This document shows positions 56,424-64,000 of a DNA stretch of 64,000 bases, one piece after another. Within the stretch, counting starts at the first letter, position 1. Each line of letters opens with the position of its first letter. Source of the stretch: Flavobacterium shii (GTDB lineage Bacteria > Bacteroidota > Bacteroidia > Flavobacteriales > Flavobacteriaceae); NCBI RefSeq assembly GCF_025847235.1, contig NZ_JAOZEW010000008.1:62001-126000 (forward strand), written 5' to 3'. The position numbers and the translations under genes were made by a program. The notes under the pieces are model-generated. The model was not told where the DNA came from. It was given only the letters and a program-made list of their open reading frames with translations, and made no database searches.

Positions 56424-57539
56424 ATGTTTCAGCAAAATTTGAAGAACTGGTTTAATCAGTTCAAGCAGTACTTTTTTACGTACAGCAATGGTTTTTATCA
56501 TCTCCCTTATAGTAGCAAATCTCCTGAGGCCTTGGTGGAGAGTTTTGCTAAATATCCCTTTGTAAAACATAATAAAGAAAGACAAAGCATTTATGCTAAA
56601 ACTCCTTTTTGCGATGGAGGTTTCAATTACCAAAAACTTGAAGAAGGATGCTGGATTATTTATTCTAAAGTGAGGTATAAAGCCAATGTCGCTTTTGATC
56701 TTATTTATGACGATCCAAAAGAGGAGAAAATAGAAGACAAAGGTTACTATATGTTAAGCCTGAATCATATTACAAATCAGGTAACTATTGATAAGAAAAT
56801 TTATGAAAAACAGCTTTGTTTTTCAAACTACAGCTGGACATTCTTTAAGCCTAAAGAACGTAACTGCGATCTGAATTTTAAAGGTTCCGATAATAAATAT
56901 ATTACCCTATATTTTAATGATGAATGGCTACAACGTAACCTTGCCCAGAATAACCTTTTCTCAGAGGGAGGTCTTACCAGTTTTATTGCTTCAAACGAAC
57001 CATATATTGCCTGGCCTTTAACAGGCAACGAAGAAGTGCTTAAAAATTTTAGCCATTTTGATGATGTTATGAACCTTAATGGTGAAGCTGCTTCTATAGA
57101 CTTTCTACAACTAAAATTCTCAACGATAAACCTTATTTTCGATTTTTTCAGGCTTTGCAGTGAACAAAAGGTTATGGAGAATTATTCGGGTATAGACTAT
57201 GATGATAAATTCAATATCAACAGGGTTGAAAACTATTTAACGAATCATTTGTTTGATAAATTTCCAGGTATCGCTATACTGTCAGCAAAATTTAAAATAT
57301 CCGAGAGTAAGCTAAAATCGGAATTTAAGCAATTTTTTGGAAAACCTATTTATAAATATTTTCAGGAAAAACAAATGCAGCTGGCAAAAGAACTTATTAT
57401 TGAAAATAAGTTTCTAATAAAAGAGATTTCCTATAAATTCGGTTATGAAAATACCAGTAAATTTTCGGCAGCCTTTAAAAAACATTATAATATCCTGCCA
57501 AGTGATCTGCAAAAGCAGGAATTTGAGATAGAAGGATAA
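56424..57539 (+). CDS. AraC-type helix-turn-helix regulator
   Basis: 371 aa from the preferred ATG; ten residues more if the upstream TTG were used. The N-terminal 260 residues have no domain I recognise. The C-terminus has the double helix-turn-helix of the AraC/XylS family (AILSAKFKISESKLKSEFKQFFG, then IKEISYKFGYENTSKFSAAFKKHYNILPS). This layout of a long N-terminal domain plus AraC tail is frequent in Bacteroidota. It precedes a type IX-secreted protein by 202 bp on the same strand, a possible but unproven target. Confidence 0.88.
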   Translation: MFQQNLKNWFNQFKQYFFTYSNGFYHLPYSSKSPEALVESFAKYPFVKHNKERQSIYAKTPFCDGGFNYQKLEEGCWIIYSKVRYKANVAFDLIYDDPKEEKIEDKGYYMLSLNHITNQVTIDKKIYEKQLCFSNYSWTFFKPKERNCDLNFKGSDNKYITLYFNDEWLQRNLAQNNLFSEGGLTSFIASNEPYIAWPLTGNEEVLKNFSHFDDVMNLNGEAASIDFLQLKFSTINLIFDFFRLCSEQKVMENYSGIDYDDKFNINRVENYLTNHLFDKFPGIAILSAKFKISESKLKSEFKQFFGKPIYKYFQEKQMQLAKELIIENKFLIKEISYKFGYENTSKFSAAFKKHYNILPSDLQKQEFEIEG

Positions 57540-57646
57540 CCATCTTTATCATTATTTTTTACACTTTATTTAGCCCTAAAACTTTTCGGGCTATAGATTT
57601 TCTTTAGGAAAACTTTTTGGAGTATTCCTAATCATATTCCCTACTA

Positions 57647-57654
57647 TAATTTTG
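57647..57654 (+). promoter_or_regulatory. -7 box upstream of the SprB-repeat protein
   Basis: TAATTTTG fits TAnnTTTG and is 88 bp before the ATG. A TTTG at 57616 is further away than the usual -33 spacing, so the promoter call is tentative. Confidence 0.35.
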
Positions 57655-57741
57655 CGATTAATATATGGCAGTATACAAAAGCCGCTGTAAAATGGGCGGT
57701 AATATCGATAATGCCTAGTAACTATTAAATAAAACGTGATA

Positions 57742-59514
57742 ATGAAAAAAACTCTACTCTTATTTTTACTTTCCTTTATTAACTTTCAATGTATTGCACA
57801 GGTAACTGCACCTACTGTAGTTAGTAAAAAAGTTGCAATAGGAACAAATTCTGTAGTTTTGGCAGCAACAAACAACGCAATTACGACAAATAGCGTTGTA
57901 TTAGGTACAAATGTTAATATTCCAAACTATGGAGTTGTAACGCTTACTGGCAATGTTACAATTCCCGATGGAGCAGTGGTTACTTCCGCTAACCTTGTCT
58001 TTAATGGATTCAATTTAGGAATGGGGTCGATAATTTTTGATTTTTATGTAGCAGCATCCGGTGCAGGAACTTTACCTAACAGTACGATATCTAATACTTC
58101 GAACACAAATAAAATATACACAAAACCCATTAATAATCTCACTAACGGTACAATAAATATTTCAATTTACGATGACTATCATAACCCCTTTATGAATATA
58201 TCTGCAACCTCAACAAACATAACACTTGTTTATACCTATACTCAAACCAAATGGTATGATGCTAGTGTAGGTGGCAACTTATTGGGAACAGAAAATACTC
58301 TTGAAACTGTGGGTACATCGGTCTTACCAAATACTGCAACAGTCGGTACATACTATTTCTATACAGAAGCTATCAATGCATCAGGCACTAGTAGCAGAAC
58401 TCAATCAGCTGTAACTGTAGTTCCGCTACTTGAGGCATCAATTATCTCTAATAACTTAACATGTTATGGCGTGCCTACCGGAAGCGCAACAGCAGTTACC
58501 TCAGGAGGAGCACCTCCATTTACCTATGAATGGCTGCCGGGAGGAACCACACAAACAATAACTGGTTTGGCAGCAGGTCCATATACCTTAAAAGTAACTG
58601 ATGCCATAGGGCAGGTTGCCACACCTAATGTTACAATTACCCAACCTGAAGCAATAATAAATTCACAACCACAGAATCAGGCAATAGCTACGAATGCTAA
58701 CGCCACATTTAGCATTAATGCATTAGATGCAGATCAATACAAATGGCAGGTAAGTAAAGATGGTGAGAATTGGCTTGATATTACAGATGGAGGAAACATT
58801 CCATTCTATTCGGGTACAAATACTGCTACACTTACAATACTAAATACTCCTTTTGGGTACAATGGTTATCAGTACAGAGTCTTGGTTAGCAGTAATAGCT
58901 GTGTAATGGAATCTAATGAGGTAACATTATTAGTAACCAATGCGCTTTTGGCCAATGATGACGACTTTAGTAACACTCCTCTTTTAACAGGTACTGAACG
59001 AATTGCTGGAAATTTACTTGCAAATGATCTTTACAATAATTTTCTTGTTGCTGCCTCCAATATAACAATATCACTTATAGATAATGGCGGGCTTACAGAT
59101 ACAGCTATTGCTAATGATGGTAATCTTGTAATTCCTGCAACAGCCTTACCTGGAAAATATACTATTACCTACTCAATATGCGATATAAATAAATCTTCAA
59201 ACTGTAGTACAGCAGAAGCAACTGTTGTTGTATCAAAACTTCTTGGAATAGACGAATTTAATAATGATAAATTTACTTTATACCCTAACCCTGCTTCTAC
59301 AGAGGTATTCATAAATCTAAACGACTTTGAATATAAATCGGATTTAATACTAAACGTCTACGATCTTAACGGTCGACTGATTAAAACATCCCAAATAACT
59401 CCCAAAACACAAAAAATTGATGTTTCGACAATGGAATCAGGTGTTTATATATTCACAATTACCTCAGGCAAGTCTAAAACCTCAAAACGAGTTATTATAT
59501 CCAAAACTTTATAA
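57742..59514 (+). CDS. type IX-secreted protein with SprB-type repeat and Ig-like domain
   Basis: 590 aa from the ATG at 57742; an in-frame GTG two codons earlier is less likely. Signal peptide 1-20 ends near CIAQ. The N-terminal region is rich in Thr, Asn and Val and looks beta-structured. A SprB-type repeat (LTCYGVPTGSATAVTSGG ... GPYTLKVTDAIGQ ... VTITQP) lies around 235-300. An Ig-like segment follows (PQNQAIATNANATFSI ... YQYRVLVSS), then a further beta domain. The last about 80 residues are a type A type IX sorting signal (FTLYPNPAS ... NVYDLNGRLIKT ... GVYIFTITSGKSKTSKRVIISK). It should be exported and either surface-anchored or released; an adhesin-like role is an inference. Confidence 0.88.
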   Translation: MKKTLLLFLLSFINFQCIAQVTAPTVVSKKVAIGTNSVVLAATNNAITTNSVVLGTNVNIPNYGVVTLTGNVTIPDGAVVTSANLVFNGFNLGMGSIIFDFYVAASGAGTLPNSTISNTSNTNKIYTKPINNLTNGTINISIYDDYHNPFMNISATSTNITLVYTYTQTKWYDASVGGNLLGTENTLETVGTSVLPNTATVGTYYFYTEAINASGTSSRTQSAVTVVPLLEASIISNNLTCYGVPTGSATAVTSGGAPPFTYEWLPGGTTQTITGLAAGPYTLKVTDAIGQVATPNVTITQPEAIINSQPQNQAIATNANATFSINALDADQYKWQVSKDGENWLDITDGGNIPFYSGTNTATLTILNTPFGYNGYQYRVLVSSNSCVMESNEVTLLVTNALLANDDDFSNTPLLTGTERIAGNLLANDLYNNFLVAASNITISLIDNGGLTDTAIANDGNLVIPATALPGKYTITYSICDINKSSNCSTAEATVVVSKLLGIDEFNNDKFTLYPNPASTEVFINLNDFEYKSDLILNVYDLNGRLIKTSQITPKTQKIDVSTMESGVYIFTITSGKSKTSKRVIISKTL

Positions 59515-59536
59515 TTATAAACTTATGCAATTAAAA

Positions 59537-59562
59537 GGGGCTTCTCAAAATGAGATAGCCCC
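59537..59562. terminator. bidirectional terminator between convergent genes
   Basis: GGGGC and GCCCC arms with inner TCTCA/TGAGA pairing, followed by six T on the plus strand and preceded by AAAA (TTTT for the minus strand). It separates the SprB-repeat gene from the convergent kinase gene. Confidence 0.75.
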
Positions 59563-59602
59563 TTTTTTATATTTATATCTCTTAAAAGTTCAATCGTATC
59601 TC

Positions 59603-60514
59603 TTAAAAAAGCTTGATTTTTTCGACCATTAAACTTTCAATTTCCGAATAGGAAATCTCAGGATTGGCTCCTGGAGCTTGAGCAACCAAAGCTCCTATTG
59701 CACAAGCAAAATCGATAGCAGTTTGTGGTGCCTTTCCTGTAAGCAATGAGGTGATGAGAGCTGCCAAAAACGAATCGCCTGCTCCTACTGTATCAGCAAC
59801 CTCCACAGGATAACCTCCGTTTTCATAGAGTTTTCCTCCCCACATTAATAATGCACCGTGTTTCCCTTTGGTTACACACATTGCAGTAACATTTGTTTTT
59901 TTGGCAATAAAATGCATATTATCTTCTAAACTGGTAAAAGGTGACTGCATCGCTGCGGCAATCTCTAACAATTCTTCATCATTAAACTTTATAAAATCGG
60001 CTGAATACATTAATTTTTCCAGTATTTCATACGAGTAATGAGGTTTTCTTAAATTGACATCAAAAACCTTATACACTTTTGTTTGCAACAATTCTTCCAA
60101 AGATTTTCTTGACACTTCGTCTCTACAAACCAGACTTCCATAAATTAAAACATCAGCATCGGCAACTATTTTCTTTGCAAAATCATTCAATACAATTTTA
60201 TCCCAAGCCGATGGATAGCTAATTTCATAACTCGCAGAACCCCGATCGTTTAGTGTCACGTTTACTAATCCTGTTGCAAAATTTTCCGTTTGCATAATAG
60301 CATCCGTTTCGAGTCCTAAACTTTTTACCTGATCTATAATCGCTTGTCCATCTTCATCATTTCCTATGCAGCTTATCATGGCCACTTCACAACCTAATGT
60401 TTTCATGCGCAAAGCCACATTTAGTGGAGCTCCACCAATCTTCTTTTCATTGCCAAAAACATCCCAAAGCACCTCTCCATAGGCCACTGCCTTAAGGTTT
60501 TTTCCGTTACTCAT
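59603..60514 (-). CDS. PfkB-family carbohydrate kinase, probable fructokinase
   Basis: 303 aa ribokinase-fold sugar kinase. The substrate-side motif is GGAPLNVA (27-34) and the ATP/catalytic motif DTVGAGDSF has the base D247. Length and the GEVLWD start fit the fructokinase branch, which phosphorylates fructose to fructose-6-phosphate. It follows the SusD gene by 90 bp on the same strand, so it probably belongs to a SusC/SusD locus for a fructose-containing glycan such as levan or inulin. Sugar specificity is inferred from family and neighbours only. Confidence 0.85.
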   Translation of the reverse strand: MSNGKNLKAVAYGEVLWDVFGNEKKIGGAPLNVALRMKTLGCEVAMISCIGNDEDGQAIIDQVKSLGLETDAIMQTENFATGLVNVTLNDRGSASYEISYPSAWDKIVLNDFAKKIVADADVLIYGSLVCRDEVSRKSLEELLQTKVYKVFDVNLRKPHYSYEILEKLMYSADFIKFNDEELLEIAAAMQSPFTSLEDNMHFIAKKTNVTAMCVTKGKHGALLMWGGKLYENGGYPVEVADTVGAGDSFLAALITSLLTGKAPQTAIDFACAIGALVAQAPGANPEISYSEIESLMVEKIKLF

Positions 60515-60604
60515 TTTAAAATTATTTTTATATTAATGTTATTTTGGTTGCATAATCTTGAGGTTACACAACCAGAATTTTGTTATCCTTCAGCTATTAA
60601 ATCA

Positions 60605-62296
60605 TTAATAGCCCAGATTTTGCTTATACAATCCTTGACTAAAATTAATTTGCTTTAACGGAATTGGACAATACTCCTCTTTATGAGCATCAAAAAAGGC
60701 ATCTTGATAATAGGTGCGTTTAGTTTTTTCTCCTGTATAAAAATCATTCATCACCTGATCTGTAACGCCCCAGCGAACTAAATCAAAGAAGCGATTTCCT
60801 TCCATTGCCAATTCCAAACGGCGTTCCCAACGCATGGCTTTACGAGCAAAATCTTGTGTCCAATTACAATTAACGCCATCAACATAAGTATTGATCTTAA
60901 AGTTGTTTACATACGGTAGCCTTCCTGTACTTTGAGTCGCGCGTTCCCTGATTTGATTAATTAATGGTAAAGCTTCTGTTTGTCTTCCTAATTCAATCAG
61001 AGCTTCTGCACGCATCAAAATCACATCGGCATAACGAATCTGTATTCTGTTTTTTGAATTTCCATAAAATGGATCAATATTAACTATACAACTACAACTT
61101 GGAGCTACGTTTTCTTTTAATGATGCAAAATATCCATAGGTTCCCGGAGATCTTACCCAAGCTTCTACATATAAAAATTCAGGATCATATTTATAAGGTA
61201 AACCAGGCATTGCTACTGTGTGATATAATCTAGGATCAACTGTATTGGCATTTATATTTTTATAATCAAAATCCTGATCGTTGTAGGTATCAAATTCCGG
61301 TAAACCATTGGCGTCTGTTTTAAAAGCATTTACTAAGTTCTGACTTGGTTTATGAAAATCGCAACATCCTAAACCTTGCGGAGTTGAGAGTACATCTGAA
61401 AAGTTTAATCTTCCGTACAAAGTCCCGTCATTATCAGAAAACTGAATTGAGAAAATAGATTCAGATCCGTTTTCAAAAGATCCAGGCAAAAAGTTGTTGG
61501 CAAAATCAGGCTCTAAACTTGCTTTCCCAATTACTTTATCTGTCGCAGCAATTACTTCTTGCAAATGTTGCTGATTGATTCCTATAACTTTATATGTTTC
61601 GTCCTGTGTATATGCCTGATACAATCGTGTCTTAGCCAAATAAGCGTAAGCTGCTTTTTGAGTAGCACGACCTACTTGTGGTTGTATTTCTGGTAAATTA
61701 TCGGCTGCAGCCTGAAAATCTTCGGCAATTTTATTCCAAAGTTCCTCATTCGAAAGTGTTTTATTTGAGATCTTTTTATACTCTTCTACCGGAATATCTT
61801 CTGTGATATAAGGAACATTTCTGAACATAATTTTCAGCATAAAATAAAAATGTCCTCTTAAAAAACGCATTTCAGCCATACGTGTTTTCTTCAACGGATA
61901 ATCCGATTCTGAAATTTGTTCTAATGCTTTCAATGCTTTATTTGCCCTTGAAACACCAACATAACTGATGTACCAAAAATTATCCAATTCGTCAAAATCT
62001 GGTCTGATATTATTCGAAACTTCAAAAAAGTGAAAATCCTGAATATCGTTAGTTCCGCTTCCTCCTTTGTAAGCATCATCAGAACGAACATTTCCAAAAG
62101 GCCATAAACTGTATGGCGAATCATAATGATCATTACCCAATTGTGCATAAGCGGCATTCATAAATCCTTCTACCGATTGTGGTGTCACAATATCTTCTTC
62201 GGATAATACGCCTCGAGGGTTATTCTCCAAAAAATCCGAACAGGAAGTAATAATTCCAAGTATTAAAAACCCTGTTATATATAGTATTTTTTTCAT
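60605..62296 (-). CDS. SusD/RagB-type outer-membrane glycan-binding lipoprotein
   Basis: 563 aa. Lipoprotein signal with Cys19 (IITSC) followed by the typical SDFLENNPRG start. TPR-like helices (MRFLRGHFYFMLKIMF) and the C-terminal features of the family (YADVILMRAEALIELG, RWERRLELAMEGNRFFDLVRWG) are present. It binds oligosaccharide at the cell surface and forms a lid on the SusC transporter encoded 105 bp upstream. The pair with a fructokinase-like gene suggests fructan import. Confidence 0.94.
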   Translation of the reverse strand: MKKILYITGFLILGIITSCSDFLENNPRGVLSEEDIVTPQSVEGFMNAAYAQLGNDHYDSPYSLWPFGNVRSDDAYKGGSGTNDIQDFHFFEVSNNIRPDFDELDNFWYISYVGVSRANKALKALEQISESDYPLKKTRMAEMRFLRGHFYFMLKIMFRNVPYITEDIPVEEYKKISNKTLSNEELWNKIAEDFQAAADNLPEIQPQVGRATQKAAYAYLAKTRLYQAYTQDETYKVIGINQQHLQEVIAATDKVIGKASLEPDFANNFLPGSFENGSESIFSIQFSDNDGTLYGRLNFSDVLSTPQGLGCCDFHKPSQNLVNAFKTDANGLPEFDTYNDQDFDYKNINANTVDPRLYHTVAMPGLPYKYDPEFLYVEAWVRSPGTYGYFASLKENVAPSCSCIVNIDPFYGNSKNRIQIRYADVILMRAEALIELGRQTEALPLINQIRERATQSTGRLPYVNNFKINTYVDGVNCNWTQDFARKAMRWERRLELAMEGNRFFDLVRWGVTDQVMNDFYTGEKTKRTYYQDAFFDAHKEEYCPIPLKQINFSQGLYKQNLGY

Positions 62297-62401
62297 GTGT
62301 AGATGCTATTTGTTTTTTAATAGAATATGGTATCGCCAATCTTCATTACAGTTTATGATCTTGATTCATGGCGATTTCATGTTTTTCAATTTAATCTTTT
62401 A

Positions 62402-64000
62402 TTATAAAGTAAAATTAAGACCAGCTGTAAAAGTCATCGGCTGCGGATATCCGAATCCTGCATTTTCAGGATCTACACCAGTGAAATTTTTAGCATCAAT
62501 GATCAGTAAATTTTGTCCGCTGATGTACAATCTAAAACTGTCGAAATTTATTTTCTTCAATAGCTCTTTTGGCAGGCTATAGCCAAATTGTAAAACTCTA
62601 AGTTTCAAATAACTTCCATTTTCTACATAATAAGTTGAAAATCTTGATTCTGCATTTCTATCTACAGTTGTTAAAGCTGGAATAGTCGAATTTGGATTAT
62701 CTACAGACCAAGCATTTAGTAAACGAGTTCCTTTATTAGAACCTACATCATCAACACTCCAAAAATCCGTTTGATATTTTGTTTTATTAATTACATCAAC
62801 ATTACCTACTCCTTCCCAGAAAGTTGTGAAATCGAAATTTTTATATCCTAATCCTAAATTAAATCCGTAGAGCAAACCCGGATTTGGATTTCCTATCCAA
62901 GTACGATCTTTATCTGTAATAACCCCATCTCCATTTAAATCTTTATAGCGAATTCTCCCAAGGCCTTTTCCTTCCTGAGTTGCCGAGTTATCTACTTCTG
63001 CCTGACTTTTAAACAATCCGTCAGCAACATAACCGTACATAGAATTAATTGGACGACCTAAAATATTATCGCTTAATCCATCGCCACCGTAATTATTTCT
63101 TACTTCATCAGGCAATTGTGTAATCTTGTTTTTGTTTGCCGAGATATTAGCCGAAATATCATATTTTAATCCAAATGAAGTTTCATCGTGATATCCTAAA
63201 GTAAATTCCCATCCTGCATTTTGCATTGAAGCACCATTAACCCAACGATTTCCTCCTTCGCCAATTACTCCTAAATAAGGTGGCAAAACCAAGATGTCGT
63301 CTGTTTTTTTGATATAATAATCAACAGAACCGCTTAATTTTTGTTTGAAGAAACCAAAATCCAAACCTATGTTCGTTTGTGTAGTAGTTTCCCATTTTAA
63401 ATCCTCATTACCCGATTGCGTTGCAATAAAACCAGACGGTAATAAACCATTTCCGTTTCCTGCAATGTCATAAGCTGTACCAAAAGAAGTTGCCCAAGTT
63501 GGACTTCCCCCTGCATAACTAGCCAAGTAAAGGTTATAAACCGCAGTATTACTAATTTCTTGATTTCCGGTTTGTCCCCACCCCACTCTTAATTTTAAAT
63601 CAGAAATAGTAGGTACATTATTTTTAATGAAATTTTCATTGCTAATTCTCCATCCAGCCGAAACTGCCGGAAAGGTCCCGAATTGATTGTTTTTACCAAA
63701 ACGAGACGAACCATCACGGCGAATTGTAGCCGAAAGTAAATAACGATTATCAAACTCATAATCTGCTTTTCCGAAATACGAAAGCAATGAATACACTGTT
63801 GATGTTCCGCTTGTAAACGATTCACCAGTTCCTGCATCAGGGTACATATAATCTGGCGTTTCGATCAAAAAGCCGTTTTTTCGTAAAGTAGTTGTATCAT
63901 AACTGTCTTTATACATCTCGGTTCCTGCCATTAAATTCAAATTGCTTTTTCCGAAATTCAAACTATAAATAGCCGTATTTGTCCAAGTCCATTTATCGCT
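62402..64000 (-). CDS. SusC/RagA-type TonB-dependent transporter, 5' part outside window
   Basis: The C-terminal about 532 residues of a SusC-like outer-membrane beta-barrel; the frame is open to the right edge of the window. Visible features are alternating strands such as RYLLSATIRRDGSSRFGKNN, AGWRISNENF and LRVGWGQTGNQEI, the DLNGDGVITDKDRTWIGNP segment, and an ending GFGYPQPMTFTAGLNFTL with the terminal aromatic pattern of barrels. It would import oligosaccharides with the SusD partner encoded downstream, powered by TonB. The plug and N-terminal signal are not in the window. Confidence 0.93.
   Translation of the reverse strand, partial: SDKWTWTNTAIYSLNFGKSNLNLMAGTEMYKDSYDTTTLRKNGFLIETPDYMYPDAGTGESFTSGTSTVYSLLSYFGKADYEFDNRYLLSATIRRDGSSRFGKNNQFGTFPAVSAGWRISNENFIKNNVPTISDLKLRVGWGQTGNQEISNTAVYNLYLASYAGGSPTWATSFGTAYDIAGNGNGLLPSGFIATQSGNEDLKWETTTQTNIGLDFGFFKQKLSGSVDYYIKKTDDILVLPPYLGVIGEGGNRWVNGASMQNAGWEFTLGYHDETSFGLKYDISANISANKNKITQLPDEVRNNYGGDGLSDNILGRPINSMYGYVADGLFKSQAEVDNSATQEGKGLGRIRYKDLNGDGVITDKDRTWIGNPNPGLLYGFNLGLGYKNFDFTTFWEGVGNVDVINKTKYQTDFWSVDDVGSNKGTRLLNAWSVDNPNSTIPALTTVDRNAESRFSTYYVENGSYLKLRVLQFGYSLPKELLKKINFDSFRLYISGQNLLIIDAKNFTGVDPENAGFGYPQPMTFTAGLNFTL

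Noticed and set aside
57736-57741. GTG start two codons before the ATG of the SprB-repeat protein
   Set aside because: The ATG at 57742 gives a standard MKK-type signal peptide; nothing favours the GTG.

Overview
The window is AT-rich DNA from a Bacteroidota genome, most likely Flavobacterium or a close relative. The support is: Bacteroidota-type promoters (TAnnTTTG) close to start codons and no clear Shine-Dalgarno sequences, a SusC/SusD pair, a type IX secretion C-terminal signal, SprB-type repeats, and a short-chain L-threonine dehydrogenase of the kind known from Flavobacterium frigidimaris. The genus call is an inference from these family resemblances.

Positions 1-47948 hold a large nonribosomal peptide synthetase (NRPS) locus, transcribed entirely from the minus strand. 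Read in the direction of transcription it starts with a small operon for an Sfp-type phosphopantetheinyl transferase and an L-threonine 3-dehydrogenase (47717-46065). Next comes an NRPS operon of five genes: NRPS A (3 modules), NRPS B (3 modules), NRPS C (1 module plus an extra C domain), a short-chain reductase, and a separate A-T-E-R protein whose R domain would release the product reductively. Two tandem terminators follow. A second NRPS operon then has its own promoter: NRPS D (bare A-T start, 2 modules), a class III aminotransferase, and NRPS E (at least A-T-C-A-T-E-C), which runs off the left edge. Reading ten-residue A-domain codes by eye gives Ala-Leu-X for A, Lys/basic-Ser-Ala for B, Val for C, Asp for the A-T-E-R protein, X-Asn for D and X-Asn(epimerised) for E.

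Positions 48429-51794 encode what looks like the dedicated control system: a lipoprotein-type TPR sensor histidine kinase, a small lipoprotein, and a divergent NarL/LuxR-type response regulator. The intergenic region beside the regulator carries three palindromes built on TACGG/CCGTA. The same half-site (TTACGGA) occurs as a pair spaced exactly 22 bp apart, at a fixed distance from a TAnnTTTG-like box, upstream of all three biosynthetic operons. This is the most interesting signal in the window: a probable pathway-specific regulon joining the regulator, both NRPS operons and the PPTase.

Positions 51876-59514 are ordinary accessory genes: an operon of flavodoxin-fold oxidoreductase, esterase and zinc-free MDR oxidoreductase facing a divergent AraC regulator; a secreted protein of unknown function; a second AraC-type regulator; and a type IX-secreted SprB-repeat protein. 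Positions 59603-64000 are the end of a carbohydrate-use locus (fructokinase-like PfkB kinase, SusD, and a SusC cut by the window edge), plausibly for a fructose-containing glycan.

Other structural points are a 2.56 kb near-identical direct duplication inside NRPS B that leaves only a 582 bp A-domain core unique, three condensation-domain C-lobes without an N-lobe at NRPS termini, and a small MITE-like element at about 48170-48351. No exporter, thioesterase, MbtH protein, tRNA, rRNA, CRISPR array or transposase gene was seen.
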